DNA of 64,000 nt from Maribacter forsetii DSM 18668 (GCF_000744105.1 NZ_JQLH01000001.1:4415001-4479000); one strand, 5' to 3'; positions 9,398 through 18,209 are shown, counted from the first letter of the stretch. The notes: generated from the letters alone by a model not told the origin. Made by a program: numbers and translations.

Positions 9398-10372
9398 CTA
9401 CCAGTCTTTTAGCCCTAGTAATTTCTCTCCTAAAGGTGATAATTTAGCAGTATCATATTTGGTTTGCTCCCATTTACGTGGGTCACCCGGAAATGCATAC
9501 CCTTCTGGGGCTATTTTGTTCTTCCAAGAATTGACTCTCCAATGACGCATTTCTTCATTTTCAGGCTCTGCTGGCATCATTGAAATGTACTGCGCTATAC
9601 GAACTTTATCTTTTGATTTATTGGGTCTTATACCATGAGGTTCCGTACTATTGAAAATTAACAGATCACCTGCCTTCATTTTCACTTTTACTATTTTATC
9701 TTCCAAACCATCTAACGATGGCTGAAAGCGATCTCTATCTTCTGGCTGTGTCAATTTCCAGGAATCGTAATTACGGTATAACCAAGGTATACATTGAAAG
9801 CCTCCCATATTCTCGTCATCTTGGTCAGCTAATGCCAATACTCCTTGTACGTTTTGAGGCTTGGTCTCAGGGTCATAATCCCAATGAATGAATCCTTTCT
9901 TATCTACCCCTGGTGGTAACGGAAAATTTAAATTTGCCCTATCTATTGTCACCCAAAGTTTTTCTGTTCCCCAAACATCTACAAAAGCATCATATACTCT
10001 TTGCGTTTGTCTATTGTTCCATAAATGTTGATGGTTGTAAACCTCAACCATACCTGTACCTGTCAACTCTTTCATTTGCATTTCTGCTCTTGGTGGTGCA
10101 TACCATGTTGAAGAATCCGTAGGACTCTTTTCATCAAACTCCCAAAGAAAATCTGCCGTAGCTTTTGCTTGCTCTGAGGGTACCGCATTCTTTATTACGA
10201 TATATCCATTTTCCATCCAGAATTTCCAATCTTCCTCGCTGAGTACACGAAGTGGTTTACCGTTAGATCGATCATTCAATTTTTGCTTACTGCTTGTTGC
10301 CGTTGAGGGATTTCCTGGTATTTCTTTATGCGCTTTATTACCTTGTTCAACCTTATTGTTTATTTGCTGCAT
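9398..10372 (-). CDS. Phytanoyl-CoA dioxygenase (PhyH) family Fe(II)/2-oxoglutarate oxygenase
   Basis: A 324-residue protein with a complete iron-binding facial triad: His163 and Asp165 in F-I-H-W-D-Y-D, and His246 in S-T-E-P-H-G-I-R-P, with Arg249 placed to bind 2-oxoglutarate. The polar N-terminal 40 residues (Gly/Asn/Lys rich) look disordered. The family hydroxylates small molecules; the substrate is unknown. It is transcribed divergently from an AraC-type regulator 146 bases away, which suggests that the regulator controls it in response to the substrate. Confidence 0.85.
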   Translation of the reverse strand: MQQINNKVEQGNKAHKEIPGNPSTATSSKQKLNDRSNGKPLRVLSEEDWKFWMENGYIVIKNAVPSEQAKATADFLWEFDEKSPTDSSTWYAPPRAEMQMKELTGTGMVEVYNHQHLWNNRQTQRVYDAFVDVWGTEKLWVTIDRANLNFPLPPGVDKKGFIHWDYDPETKPQNVQGVLALADQDDENMGGFQCIPWLYRNYDSWKLTQPEDRDRFQPSLDGLEDKIVKVKMKAGDLLIFNSTEPHGIRPNKSKDKVRIAQYISMMPAEPENEEMRHWRVNSWKNKIAPEGYAFPGDPRKWEQTKYDTAKLSPLGEKLLGLKDW

Positions 10373-10437
10373 AGTACATTAATTTTAAGTTGTTGTATAA
10401 AGCAAAACTACTGAAGGCAAGCATTTTGGGCTACCGT

Positions 10438-10464
10438 AATATTGACCTAAATTTGAACAATATT
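10438..10464. promoter_or_regulatory. Dyad in the PhyH/AraC divergent intergenic region
   Basis: AATATTG (10438-10444) and its exact complement CAATATT (10458-10464) are separated by 13 bases, midway between the divergent PhyH and AraC genes. A candidate operator; AraC proteins more often bind direct repeats, and the arms are AT-rich, so chance is possible. Confidence 0.35.
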
Positions 10465-10518
10465 GATTTTATAGCTACTCCATATAGAATTTATATGCAA
10501 TTTTGTTACATTTAGCAC

Positions 10519-11367
10519 ATGAAGATTGAACTAGAAACCATTGACCCTGCATCTAAAAGTCCGTTCAGACTATTACACGACCCCAAGTTGAGCCATCTAT
10601 TTTATTGGCATTTTCATCCTGAATATGAAATCGTTTATATTGAAGGTGCTAATGGAACAAGACATGTAGGCGATCATATTTCTGAATACGAAGAAACCGA
10701 TTTGGTTCTTATAGGATCTAACATACCACATTTAAATTTCGATTACGGAGTAAAGACTTCCTACAGAGAAGAAGTCTTACATATTAAGCCTTCTTTTAAG
10801 AGCACTTTTGTAGATCCTATACCTGAATTAAAAAATTTAAATAGACTATTAGATCTTTCTAGATACGGCATTGCTTTTCACGGAGAAACCAAAAAAGTGG
10901 TAGGTGAATTACTAAAGGAGCTACATACCCTAAAACCTTTTGAATATTTTATGGCAATCATGAATATTCTTAAAAGACTTTCTCAAAGTAATGAGTTTGA
11001 ATTGCTACACAAGAAACCTTATAAGAATAAATACAGCAAAAAGGAGCAAAGTAGAATTCGTGATATTTATGCCTTGATCGATGAACGCTACCAAGGTAAA
11101 ATATCGGTTGATGAGGTCGCTAAATTCTGTAATTTAACCAAGCCTGCTTTTTGTCGCTATTTTAAAAAAGCCACGGGTAGTACTTTTATAGAGTTTTTAA
11201 ATCAATATCGCATCAGTCAATCTAAACGTTTATTGCTTACTGGCAAGAATGTAAGCGAAACATGTTTTGAATGCGGATTTGAAAGCCTCTCCTACTTCAA
11301 CAGGACCTTTAAGAAAGTAACAGGGGAAAATCCATCAGCATTTAAAAAGAGATTGCAGCGCGATTAA
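10519..11367 (+). CDS. AraC-family transcriptional regulator with cupin sensor
   Basis: A 282-residue regulator. The N-terminal half is a cupin-like ligand domain with Y-W-H-F-H-P-E-Y-E near residue 29 and I-G-S-N-I-P-H near 75. The C-terminal ~100 residues carry the double HTH of AraC proteins: I-S-V-D-E-V-A-K-F-C-N-L-T-K-P-A-F-C-R-Y-F-K (first HTH) and V-S-E-T-C-F-E-C-G-F-E-S-L-S-Y-F-N-R-T-F-K (second). The sensor histidines suggest a small-molecule or metal ligand. Its divergent neighbour, the PhyH oxygenase, is the likeliest target. Confidence 0.9.
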   Translation: MKIELETIDPASKSPFRLLHDPKLSHLFYWHFHPEYEIVYIEGANGTRHVGDHISEYEETDLVLIGSNIPHLNFDYGVKTSYREEVLHIKPSFKSTFVDPIPELKNLNRLLDLSRYGIAFHGETKKVVGELLKELHTLKPFEYFMAIMNILKRLSQSNEFELLHKKPYKNKYSKKEQSRIRDIYALIDERYQGKISVDEVAKFCNLTKPAFCRYFKKATGSTFIEFLNQYRISQSKRLLLTGKNVSETCFECGFESLSYFNRTFKKVTGENPSAFKKRLQRD

Positions 11368-11491
11368 ACGAACTAGAACTCTAAGTAATAGAGGAAACAT
11401 TTAAAACGAGATACTGTTATTTTTAGAGGAGTACATTTTTAACCTGAATACACCCTTCAAAAGGACCAGGTATAACTTCTAAAACTTAACT

Positions 11492-12019
11492 ATGGAAATT
11501 TTTGACCCACTTTCACTAAAAACCGTTTTGCAAATATGCGTAGCTGCGGTTTTTATCTATTTATACATGATGTTCATTACACGGGTAACAGGTAAAAGAA
11601 CATTCGCTAAAATGACCAGTTTTGATTTTGCCGTTACTATTGCCATGGGATCTATCTTAGCCGATGCGGTCAACAAACCTGTTGCAAGCTTAATGCCCGC
11701 TATGGTTTCTATAGCATTACTTGCGGGTCTACAAGCTTTATTCGCTAAGCTGTTATCATCGTCTAATGCAGCACAAAAAGTAATAACCAATAGCCCAATT
11801 CTTCTAATGAAAAATGGTGCCATTTTAAAAGAAAATTTAAACAAAGCATTGGTAAGCAAAGCAGACCTAATGGGAAAACTTAGAGAGGCAAATGTTTTAC
11901 AATTGTCACAAGTAAAAGCAGTTATTTTTGAAACTACTGGAGATATATCGGTTCTTCATTCAGATAAGCCTATTGATATTGATGCTGTTATTGTAGAAGA
12001 CGTTAAATCTACCGTATAA
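11492..12019 (+). CDS. DUF421/YetF-type membrane protein
   Basis: A 175-residue protein with two or three membrane helices in the first half and a small soluble C-terminal domain. The family motif T-R-V-T-G-K-R-T-F-A-K-M-T-S-F-D-F-A-V-T is at residues 30-49, and the soluble part holds the P-I-L-L-M-K-N-G and A-N-V-L-Q-L-S-Q-V-K-A-V signatures. DUF421 proteins such as YetF and YdfS occur in many bacteria, and some are tied to spore-membrane or stress physiology. The role in this organism is unknown. It is a single gene with a hairpin after the stop. Confidence 0.85.
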   Translation: MEIFDPLSLKTVLQICVAAVFIYLYMMFITRVTGKRTFAKMTSFDFAVTIAMGSILADAVNKPVASLMPAMVSIALLAGLQALFAKLLSSSNAAQKVITNSPILLMKNGAILKENLNKALVSKADLMGKLREANVLQLSQVKAVIFETTGDISVLHSDKPIDIDAVIVEDVKSTV

Positions 12020-12023
12020 AAAA

Positions 12024-12048
12024 TGCCCTACTACACATAGGGCACTTT
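12024..12048. terminator. Hairpin terminator between DUF421 and convergent lipoprotein gene
   Basis: TGCCCTA (12024-12030) pairs with TAGGGCA (12038-12044) across a 7-base loop, followed by CTTTT on the plus strand. It sits between two convergent genes and may serve both. Confidence 0.65.
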
Positions 12049-12068
12049 TGAGACAATCAACCTAAAAA

Positions 12069-12983
12069 CTATTTTTCCTTCTTACGTTCTACATTCATAG
12101 TAGGGTTAGAAGATTTTATTCTTTTCTTACTTTCTGAACCTTTTGCAGATTTTAAATACTCTTGGTATCCTCTACCTCTAAATTCATAAGTTGTACCGCT
12201 ATCTGGGTGATACAATTCTATAGTAGCATCGTTAATAACATATAGTTCAAAATAATCGTTACCAAAGAAATCATAATCTAAGGTCAACGTTTTTAATGAG
12301 TTATCTCCTTGTACATCATAGACTTGATATTCCCCTTCAAAATCCCACTGTAAATTAGAAACATTGGTATTTGGCGTATTTACTGAAGACCTGAAAAAGT
12401 TTGGTAAAAACTGCAAGTAATTTTCGTTGTCAAAGTCATTTAACGCTCCTGCTTCACTGGTGTATATTTTCTCCCAAGCATCATATTCCTGTATGAAATA
12501 ATTGATATTGTCATAGAAAACCGTGTCATAATCAAAATTGTTAGTCTGATATCCTATTAAGTAATAAGAGGTATCTGTACTAGCATCATACAATTCAATA
12601 GTATTATTATTTACCGCATACACTTCCAAGAACCAAGACCCGTCAATATCATGAGCAATATCTACCGTACCTCTTAGTGTACCATAAGTACCTACATCAA
12701 TACCATAGCCACCACCGGTTTTACCAATTCCCACGATATTATTATTCGCATAAAGCACTCCGCGATCAAAAGAAACCGTAAATGCCCTTTGTAAAAATGG
12801 CACCTCGCCATTACCTCTAGTTGCATTAATATCTACATACCATAAATCATAACTTTGCAAAACTTGATCGGTATTGAATGCAGACTCTTCTATAAAATCA
12901 TCTTCAATAATTACTTCTGTATAACAAGAAACCATTAAAGTTGCCAATAGGAAATATCCCGTAAGTAGTTTTAGTGTTTTCAT
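12069..12983 (-). CDS. Lipoprotein of unknown function with an internal duplication
   Basis: A 304-residue protein with a lipobox at Cys20 (L-M-V-S-C). Two similar units follow: Y-D-L-W-Y-V-D...F-L-E-V-Y-A-V-N-N-N-T-I-E-L-Y-D and Y-D-A-W-E-K-I-Y...F-E-L-Y-V-I-N-D-A-T-I-E-L-Y-H, each ending in a tyrosine-rich strand (S-Y-Y-L-I-G, T-Y-E-F-R-G). This suggests two lipocalin-like or small beta-sheet domains. The last 30 residues are strongly basic. It is probably surface or outer-membrane attached; no known function is recognised. It is adjacent to gpsA but divergent from it. Confidence 0.7.
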   Translation of the reverse strand: MKTLKLLTGYFLLATLMVSCYTEVIIEDDFIEESAFNTDQVLQSYDLWYVDINATRGNGEVPFLQRAFTVSFDRGVLYANNNIVGIGKTGGGYGIDVGTYGTLRGTVDIAHDIDGSWFLEVYAVNNNTIELYDASTDTSYYLIGYQTNNFDYDTVFYDNINYFIQEYDAWEKIYTSEAGALNDFDNENYLQFLPNFFRSSVNTPNTNVSNLQWDFEGEYQVYDVQGDNSLKTLTLDYDFFGNDYFELYVINDATIELYHPDSGTTYEFRGRGYQEYLKSAKGSESKKRIKSSNPTMNVERKKEK

Positions 12984-13093
12984 AAGATTTCATTTAATAG
13001 GTTGTCTAACTAGAAACAATCTCCATGCCAAAATTTTTAAGAGACTGATTCTAATCATATGATGATCATACAAATAATTGGTAAATTTGCACC

Positions 13094-14095
13094 ATGAACG
13101 AGAATGCGAAATTTGCGGTTTTAGGTGGTGGAAGTTGGGCTACGGCTATTGTGAAAATGCTGACCAATAACCAAGAAAAAATTGGCTGGTATATGCGTAA
13201 TACCGATGCAATTGCCCATATTAAAACTCAAAAGCACAACCCAAATTACCTTACTTCTGTAGAGTTTAAGACAGAACAATTGGTGTTGACAAGCGATATT
13301 AATGAAGCTGTTAATTATGCCGATGTTTTAATTTTTGCAATACCTTCTGCTTTTTTAGTTGGTGAGTTAGAAAAACTAACGGTTTCGTTGAAGGATAAAA
13401 TCATCTTTTCAGCAATTAAAGGTATTGTTCCAGAATCTGGATTGATAGTAGGCGAGCATTTTCATAACACGTACGAGATACCTTTTGAAAATATTGGTGT
13501 TATTACCGGTCCTTGCCATGCTGAAGAAGTGGCTATGGAACGATTATCTTATTTAACCATTGCTTGCGCAGATACTGAAAAGGCAGAATTGGTTGCCAAT
13601 AATCTTGCCAGTAATTATATTAAAACCAGCATTAGTAAAGATATTATTGGTACTGAATATGCTGCTATGTTAAAGAATATATATGCTATAGCGGCGGGTA
13701 TTGCACACGGATTGGGTTATGGAGATAACTTTCAGAGTGTATTAATGAGTAATGCTATACGTGAGATGAAACGGTATACCAAACGCATTCATAAAATAGA
13801 CCGTAACATTAATAAATCTGCTTATTTAGGCGATTTATTAGTAACCGGTTATTCTATTTTTAGCCGTAATAGAATGTTCGGTAATATGATCGGTAAAGGT
13901 TACACCGTAAAAAGTGCTCAAATGGAAATGAGTATGATTGCCGAAGGATATTATGCCGCCAAAAGTGCTTATAACATAAAAGAGAACTTTACAAAAAAGG
14001 TCAAAACTCCTATTATTGACGCTGTTTATAAAGTTCTCTATGAGAATAAAAATCCTAAAAAGGTGTTTCTTGATTTAACCGATCAATTAGATTAA
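13094..14095 (+). CDS. gpsA: Glycerol-3-phosphate dehydrogenase [NAD(P)+]
   Basis: A 333-residue enzyme of normal GpsA length. It has the Rossmann loop G-G-G-S-W-A-T-A (residues 11-18), I-T-G-P-C-H-A-E-E-V, and the catalytic-lysine segment M-L-K-N-I-Y-A-I-A-A-G. It reduces dihydroxyacetone phosphate to sn-glycerol 3-phosphate for phospholipid synthesis in the cytoplasm. A TAnnTTTG box (13082-13089) ends only four bases before the ATG, so the leader may be extremely short. Its stop shares the tetranucleotide TTAA with the stop of the convergent glpD gene, so the biosynthetic and the oxidative enzyme are encoded tail to tail. Confidence 0.93.
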   Translation: MNENAKFAVLGGGSWATAIVKMLTNNQEKIGWYMRNTDAIAHIKTQKHNPNYLTSVEFKTEQLVLTSDINEAVNYADVLIFAIPSAFLVGELEKLTVSLKDKIIFSAIKGIVPESGLIVGEHFHNTYEIPFENIGVITGPCHAEEVAMERLSYLTIACADTEKAELVANNLASNYIKTSISKDIIGTEYAAMLKNIYAIAAGIAHGLGYGDNFQSVLMSNAIREMKRYTKRIHKIDRNINKSAYLGDLLVTGYSIFSRNRMFGNMIGKGYTVKSAQMEMSMIAEGYYAAKSAYNIKENFTKKVKTPIIDAVYKVLYENKNPKKVFLDLTDQLD

Positions 14096-15759
14096 CGTCT
14101 TTCTAACGAAAAATCTGAATGTTCTTTTAATTCTTCATTCAAGGTTGTTCTCCATTCTTCAACTACGTCATCCGTTACTTTAAACCTATTCTGAAACTCT
14201 GCCATCAGTGGTTCCATTAGCGTTCTAATACTATCTATGTCAAAGTATAGCCTACCTGTTCTTCTAATGAAGAAATCCATAGGGGTTTGCACCATTTCAT
14301 AATCAATACCGAAAGCCAATTCTGCTTTAGCTAAACGCACATATTTATCCGCTTCTACAATACCCTTATAATTTTCAAGAATTGTCTCTGTTTGCTTACC
14401 ATAGTTGGTCACTAAAAACCAAGCATCGTGCTTTGTAAAACCCTCTTCTTTGATTTGGTCATATACCTCATCAATGTATTTTTTTACATGTTTAAATTTC
14501 TTGAAATCTACATTACCGCACAAAAATATTTTCTCTGTGTAACATTCTTTTAATTCGGTATCGTAATCCTCTTCCATCTTTTTGGCAATACGATCTACTA
14601 CTCTTTCTGCCATTTTACGGTAACCTGTTAATTTACCACCCGCAATACTGATTAAGCCTGTATCTGAAACAAAAATCTCATCTTTTCTAGATAGTTCTGA
14701 AGCAGATTTACCTTCCTCGTGAATAAGTGGGCGCAGACCTGCCCATGAAGAAACAATATCTTCCAGCTCAAGATTAATATCAGGAAACATATTATTAACC
14801 GCAGAAATTAAATAAATAGCATCTGCAAGATCTGTTTTCACCTTGTTCTTATTATCATTATAATTGGTATCTGTTGTACCTACATAAGTGATTTTACCTC
14901 TTGGAATAGCAAACATCATTCTACCATCTGGTATGTCAAAATAACAAGACTGCTTAACAGGTAATTTTTCATACGGAAATACTAAATGCACCCCTTTGGT
15001 CAAATGAAGCTGTTTCCCTTTTTTAGAATTATTTAGGCTTCTTAACTCATCTACCCACGGACCAGCTGCACTGATGACATATTTAGACTTAATGGTAAAT
15101 TCTTTACCGGTAACCGTATCAATTGCTTTAACACCGGCAACTTTATCGTTTTCATATACAAACTCATTCACCTTTGCATAGTTCAATGCCTGAGCACCGA
15201 ACAAAAGACTAGTCTTTATATTTTCTATGGTTAAACGCGCATCATCTGTTCTATATTCCGCATAATAACCAGCACCGTTCAAAATCTTCTTTGGTAATAA
15301 AGGTTCCAATTTTAAGGCTTCCTTTTTTTCTAGCATTTTTCGCTTATCATCACCTGTAACCTGAGCAAGAATATCATATACCTTAAGACCAATAGATGTT
15401 AACCATTTACCGTAAGAACCATTTTCTATTAATGGCAATAACATTTTTTCAGGCAGTACTAAATGAGGAGCCAACTTATGTACAATGGCACGCTCAGACC
15501 CTACTTCTTTTACCAACCAAAAATCGAACTGTTTTAAATATCGCAATCCACCATGTATTAGCTTGGTAGATTTACTACTGGTACCAGAGGCAAAATCCCC
15601 TTTTTCCAATACGGCTACTTTTAAACCACGTGATGCAGCATCTAATGCAATACCGCCACCGGTAATTCCCCCTCCTATAACCACCAAATCAAAATCTTCT
15701 GATTCTAAGTGGTCTATCGTATTTTGACGTTCTAAATTGGTAAATTTTATATTCTTCAT
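14092..15759 (-). CDS. glpD: Aerobic glycerol-3-phosphate dehydrogenase
   Basis: FAD-dependent enzyme that oxidises sn-glycerol 3-phosphate to dihydroxyacetone phosphate and passes electrons to quinone at the inner membrane. The N-terminal dinucleotide motif V-V-I-G-G-G-I-T-G-G-G, then E-K-G-D-F-A-S-G-T-S-S-K-S-T-K-L-I-H-G-G-L-R-Y-L in pieces, and a C-terminal helical cap are all present. I place the start at ATG 15757-15759 (555 aa), giving the N-terminus MKNIKFTNLERQ. The open frame extends to 15831, but that part encodes an atypical leader and covers a perfect palindrome. It lies downstream of glpK on the same strand (142-base gap), the usual glycerol-catabolic pair. Confidence 0.9.
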   Translation of the reverse strand: MKNIKFTNLERQNTIDHLESEDFDLVVIGGGITGGGIALDAASRGLKVAVLEKGDFASGTSSKSTKLIHGGLRYLKQFDFWLVKEVGSERAIVHKLAPHLVLPEKMLLPLIENGSYGKWLTSIGLKVYDILAQVTGDDKRKMLEKKEALKLEPLLPKKILNGAGYYAEYRTDDARLTIENIKTSLLFGAQALNYAKVNEFVYENDKVAGVKAIDTVTGKEFTIKSKYVISAAGPWVDELRSLNNSKKGKQLHLTKGVHLVFPYEKLPVKQSCYFDIPDGRMMFAIPRGKITYVGTTDTNYNDNKNKVKTDLADAIYLISAVNNMFPDINLELEDIVSSWAGLRPLIHEEGKSASELSRKDEIFVSDTGLISIAGGKLTGYRKMAERVVDRIAKKMEEDYDTELKECYTEKIFLCGNVDFKKFKHVKKYIDEVYDQIKEEGFTKHDAWFLVTNYGKQTETILENYKGIVEADKYVRLAKAELAFGIDYEMVQTPMDFFIRRTGRLYFDIDSIRTLMEPLMAEFQNRFKVTDDVVEEWRTTLNEELKEHSDFSLERR

Positions 15760-15789
15760 CACTAGATGTCTTTTTAATTTGAAACGATA

Positions 15790-15814
15790 GTTTTCGTCGG
15801 ATAACGACGAAAAC
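15790..15814. promoter_or_regulatory. Perfect palindrome in the glpD leader, with an upstream -7 box
   Basis: GTTTTCGTCG (15790-15799), loop GATAA, then the exact complement (15805-15814), 31 bases upstream of the chosen glpD start. No T-run follows on either strand, so it is not a typical terminator. A minus-strand TATCTTTG box (15829-15836, matching TAnnTTTG) lies upstream, which would put this element in the 5' UTR or at the start of transcription. Operator or RNA hairpin are both possible. Confidence 0.55.
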
Positions 15815-15901
15815 CTAACATTAATAGGCAAAGATAGAACTAGTCATATGCTATTCTATGCTCTAAAAAATTAATAAATTGTAAAATTGATATGTACGCT
15901 A

Positions 15902-17389
15902 CTATTCTTCTTCCCAGCCTTTTGATCTTTCTACAGCTTTTTGCCATTTTTTATACAAACGTTTCCGTTTTACACGATCAAAAGTGGGCTTAAATATTCG
16001 ATCCATTGGTCGACTTTGATCAATGTCTGATTGCTCCCAAAAACCTACTTGAATTCCTGCAAGAAATGCTGCACCCATTGCGGTAGATTCAATAATTTCT
16101 GGACGATGAACTTCTGAGTCTAAAATATCTGCTTGAAATTGCATTAGATGATTATTTGCACAAGCACCACCATCAACTCTTAAATTTTTAAGCTGAATTC
16201 CAGAATCATCTTCCATTGCCTTTAAAATATCCTTGGTTTGGTATGCCAACGCTTCTAATGTTGCCTTTGCCAAATGTGCTTTACCCGTATCCCTTGTTAA
16301 ACCGAAAACGGCTCCTCTGGCATACATATCCCAATAAGGTGCTCCAAGACCTGCAAAGGCCGGCACTACATAAACCGGGTTCTCCCCTTCAATCGAGTTT
16401 GCTAATTCTTCGGTTTCTTTTGCATCTTTAATAAGCTCTAAACCATCTCGTAACCATTGTATCGCTGCTCCTGCAATAAAAATACTTCCTTCCAACGCAT
16501 AATTGACTTTGCCATCTAAACCATAAGCTATAGTAGTTAAAAGTCCGTTTTTAGAAAACTGGGGTTTTTCACCTGTGTTCATTAGCATAAAACAACCTGT
16601 ACCATAGGTGTTCTTTGCAGATCCTTTCTTAAAACAAGCTTGCCCAAATAATGCTGCTTGCTGATCACCTGCAATACCCGCAATTGATATTTTAACTCCA
16701 TCTAACTCATAATCACCAAAATTCGCAGAAGATGGTTTTACTTCTGGCAACATCGTTTTCGGTATATCTAGCGCTTTTAGTAATTTATCGTCCCACTTAA
16801 GATTTACAATATCATAAATCATGGTTCGTGATGCATTGGTATAATCGGTTACATGGTTATGGTCTTTGGTCATGTTCCAGACTAACCAAGTATCAATTGT
16901 ACCCATTAGCAAATTGCCTGCTTTGGCTTTCTCTTTTGCGCCTTCAACATTATCCAATATCCATTTTACTTTGGTGCCCGAAAAATAAGAGTCAATGACC
17001 AAACCTGTAGTTTTCTTGACATGCTCCGTAAGCCCTATTTTCTTTAAATGTTCGCAAATATCTGCTGTACGTTTGTCTTGCCAAACAATGGCATTATATA
17101 CTGGTTCTCCTGTATTTTTATCCCAAACCACAGTAGTTTCCCTTTGGTTGGTAATGCCTATACCTACAATTTCTGTGGGTTTTACTTTTTCCTGTTCAAG
17201 CAGCTCTTTTAAAACAACCATCTGTGAAGATAAGATTTCGTTTGGATCATGTTCTACCCAACCCGATTTAGGAAAAATTTGTTTGAATTCTTTTTGGACC
17301 ATTCCTTTAATGGCGCCATCATGGTCTACCAACAATGCTCTAGAGCTTGTAGTTCCCTGATCCAATGATACTATAAATTGCCTTGACAT
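15902..17389 (-). CDS. glpK: Glycerol kinase
   Basis: A 495-residue FGGY-family kinase, the usual GlpK length. It has the phosphate-binding D-Q-G-T-T-S-S-R (residues 9-16), the substrate-side W-Q-D-K-R-T, the G-D-Q-Q-A-A-L-F-G-Q loop and the adenosine motif D-G-G-A-C-A-N-N. It phosphorylates glycerol with ATP to sn-glycerol 3-phosphate, the substrate of the adjacent glpD product. No glycerol facilitator gene (glpF) is adjacent within the window. The start ATG is at 17387-17389. Confidence 0.95.
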   Translation of the reverse strand: MSRQFIVSLDQGTTSSRALLVDHDGAIKGMVQKEFKQIFPKSGWVEHDPNEILSSQMVVLKELLEQEKVKPTEIVGIGITNQRETTVVWDKNTGEPVYNAIVWQDKRTADICEHLKKIGLTEHVKKTTGLVIDSYFSGTKVKWILDNVEGAKEKAKAGNLLMGTIDTWLVWNMTKDHNHVTDYTNASRTMIYDIVNLKWDDKLLKALDIPKTMLPEVKPSSANFGDYELDGVKISIAGIAGDQQAALFGQACFKKGSAKNTYGTGCFMLMNTGEKPQFSKNGLLTTIAYGLDGKVNYALEGSIFIAGAAIQWLRDGLELIKDAKETEELANSIEGENPVYVVPAFAGLGAPYWDMYARGAVFGLTRDTGKAHLAKATLEALAYQTKDILKAMEDDSGIQLKNLRVDGGACANNHLMQFQADILDSEVHRPEIIESTAMGAAFLAGIQVGFWEQSDIDQSRPMDRIFKPTFDRVKRKRLYKKWQKAVERSKGWEEE

Positions 17390-17459
17390 GTGCTTTAAGT
17401 TATTTTCCTAAATATAACGGAATTAAAGCTGATTCCAAAGCAGTAAGTTTTTTGAAAAT

Positions 17460-17768
17460 TTATGGGTTTTTATGAAAACTATATTCCCTTTCTACCAAGC
17501 AAATGCGAACGGTGTAAGAATCGTACCAGTCAGCAATACCTTTTTTTTGAGCTAACACATGGTCTGCTTGTTGTTTCCAATCATGAATAGCATTTAAGCT
17601 TTCCCAATAACTTACGGTAATTCCAATATTCTCCCTTGCACTTTCAATACCTATAAAACCCGATTGTTTTTTGGCTAATAGCTCCATGAACTCGGCCATT
17701 TTACCATAACCATTATCACCTGTTGTTCTAGCGGAAGTAAAAATAACAGCGTAATAGGGCTTCTTCAT
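17460..17768 (-). CDS. ABM-domain (antibiotic biosynthesis monooxygenase-like) protein
   Basis: A 102-residue dimeric ferredoxin-like-fold protein. It shows the family pattern of an N-terminal strand (Y-A-V-I-F-T-S), a helix with M-A-E-F-M-E-L-L-A, then G-F-I-G-I-E-S-A-R and a Y-W-E-S-L-N-A-I-H-D-W motif. Relatives include cofactor-free monooxygenases and haem-degrading enzymes, but most such small stand-alone proteins have no known reaction. It starts three bases after the stop of the upstream gene (17772-18128), so the two form a unit. Confidence 0.75.
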   Translation of the reverse strand: MKKPYYAVIFTSARTTGDNGYGKMAEFMELLAKKQSGFIGIESARENIGITVSYWESLNAIHDWKQQADHVLAQKKGIADWYDSYTVRICLVEREYSFHKNP

Positions 17769-17771
17769 CGT

Positions 17772-18128
17772 TTACTGTATAAAGTCTTTTTCTATAAAAT
17801 ATGTTACAATCGCTTCTTTCATAAGTACGGTTTGCTCCCCAGCCTTTAGCGTTGGTAATTCTTCTAACACATTGTAATGAGGCCAACCATCTTCATCAAA
17901 AAAACTAAATTCATAGAATCCATAAGGTTCTAAAAGACGACATATAGCAATATGCATTAAGTCTAACTTATCGTCTTTCTTATATTTTCTGTGGTACTGT
18001 CCTAATTCTTGAACGCCTACCAAATAAATAATTGCATCTAGCTCTAAAGGATCTCCGTCAGAAAACTTTGTTGAAAGCTTTTCTACCAAAAAATCCCATC
18101 TTTCTTTTAATTGTATATCCCTTGCCAT
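17772..18128 (-). CDS. Conserved hypothetical protein
   Basis: A 118-residue, acidic, soluble protein without signal peptide or membrane helix. It contains D-A-I-I-Y-L-V-G-V-Q-E-L-G, K-L-D-L-M-H-I-A-I-C-R-L-L and the aromatic patch F-S-F-F-D-E-D-G-W-P-H-Y. I do not recognise the family; such proteins are seen in other flavobacteria. It is cotranscribed with the ABM-domain gene (three-base gap) and divergent from cvpA, with the cvpA promoter between them. Confidence 0.75.
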   Translation of the reverse strand: MARDIQLKERWDFLVEKLSTKFSDGDPLELDAIIYLVGVQELGQYHRKYKKDDKLDLMHIAICRLLEPYGFYEFSFFDEDGWPHYNVLEELPTLKAGEQTVLMKEAIVTYFIEKDFIQ

Positions 18129-18161
18129 AAAATTCCTTCAATCTCATCTATGATATTGACC

Positions 18162-18193
18162 TTGCAAAGGTACAAATCAAAGTTCTATATTTG
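18162..18193 (+). promoter_or_regulatory. Bacteroidota-type promoter for the CvpA-family gene
   Basis: TTG (18162-18164), a 21-base spacer, then TATATTTG (18186-18193), an exact TAnnTTTG -7 element. The start codon is at 18210, leaving a leader of about 10 bases. Confidence 0.65.
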
Positions 18194-18209
18194 TTAAAAC
18201 ACTTTACGA

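Noticed and set aside
15760..15831. N-terminal extension of glpD by 24 codons
   Set aside because: It would place the palindrome in coding sequence and adds residues not typical of GlpD; ATG 15759 fits better.
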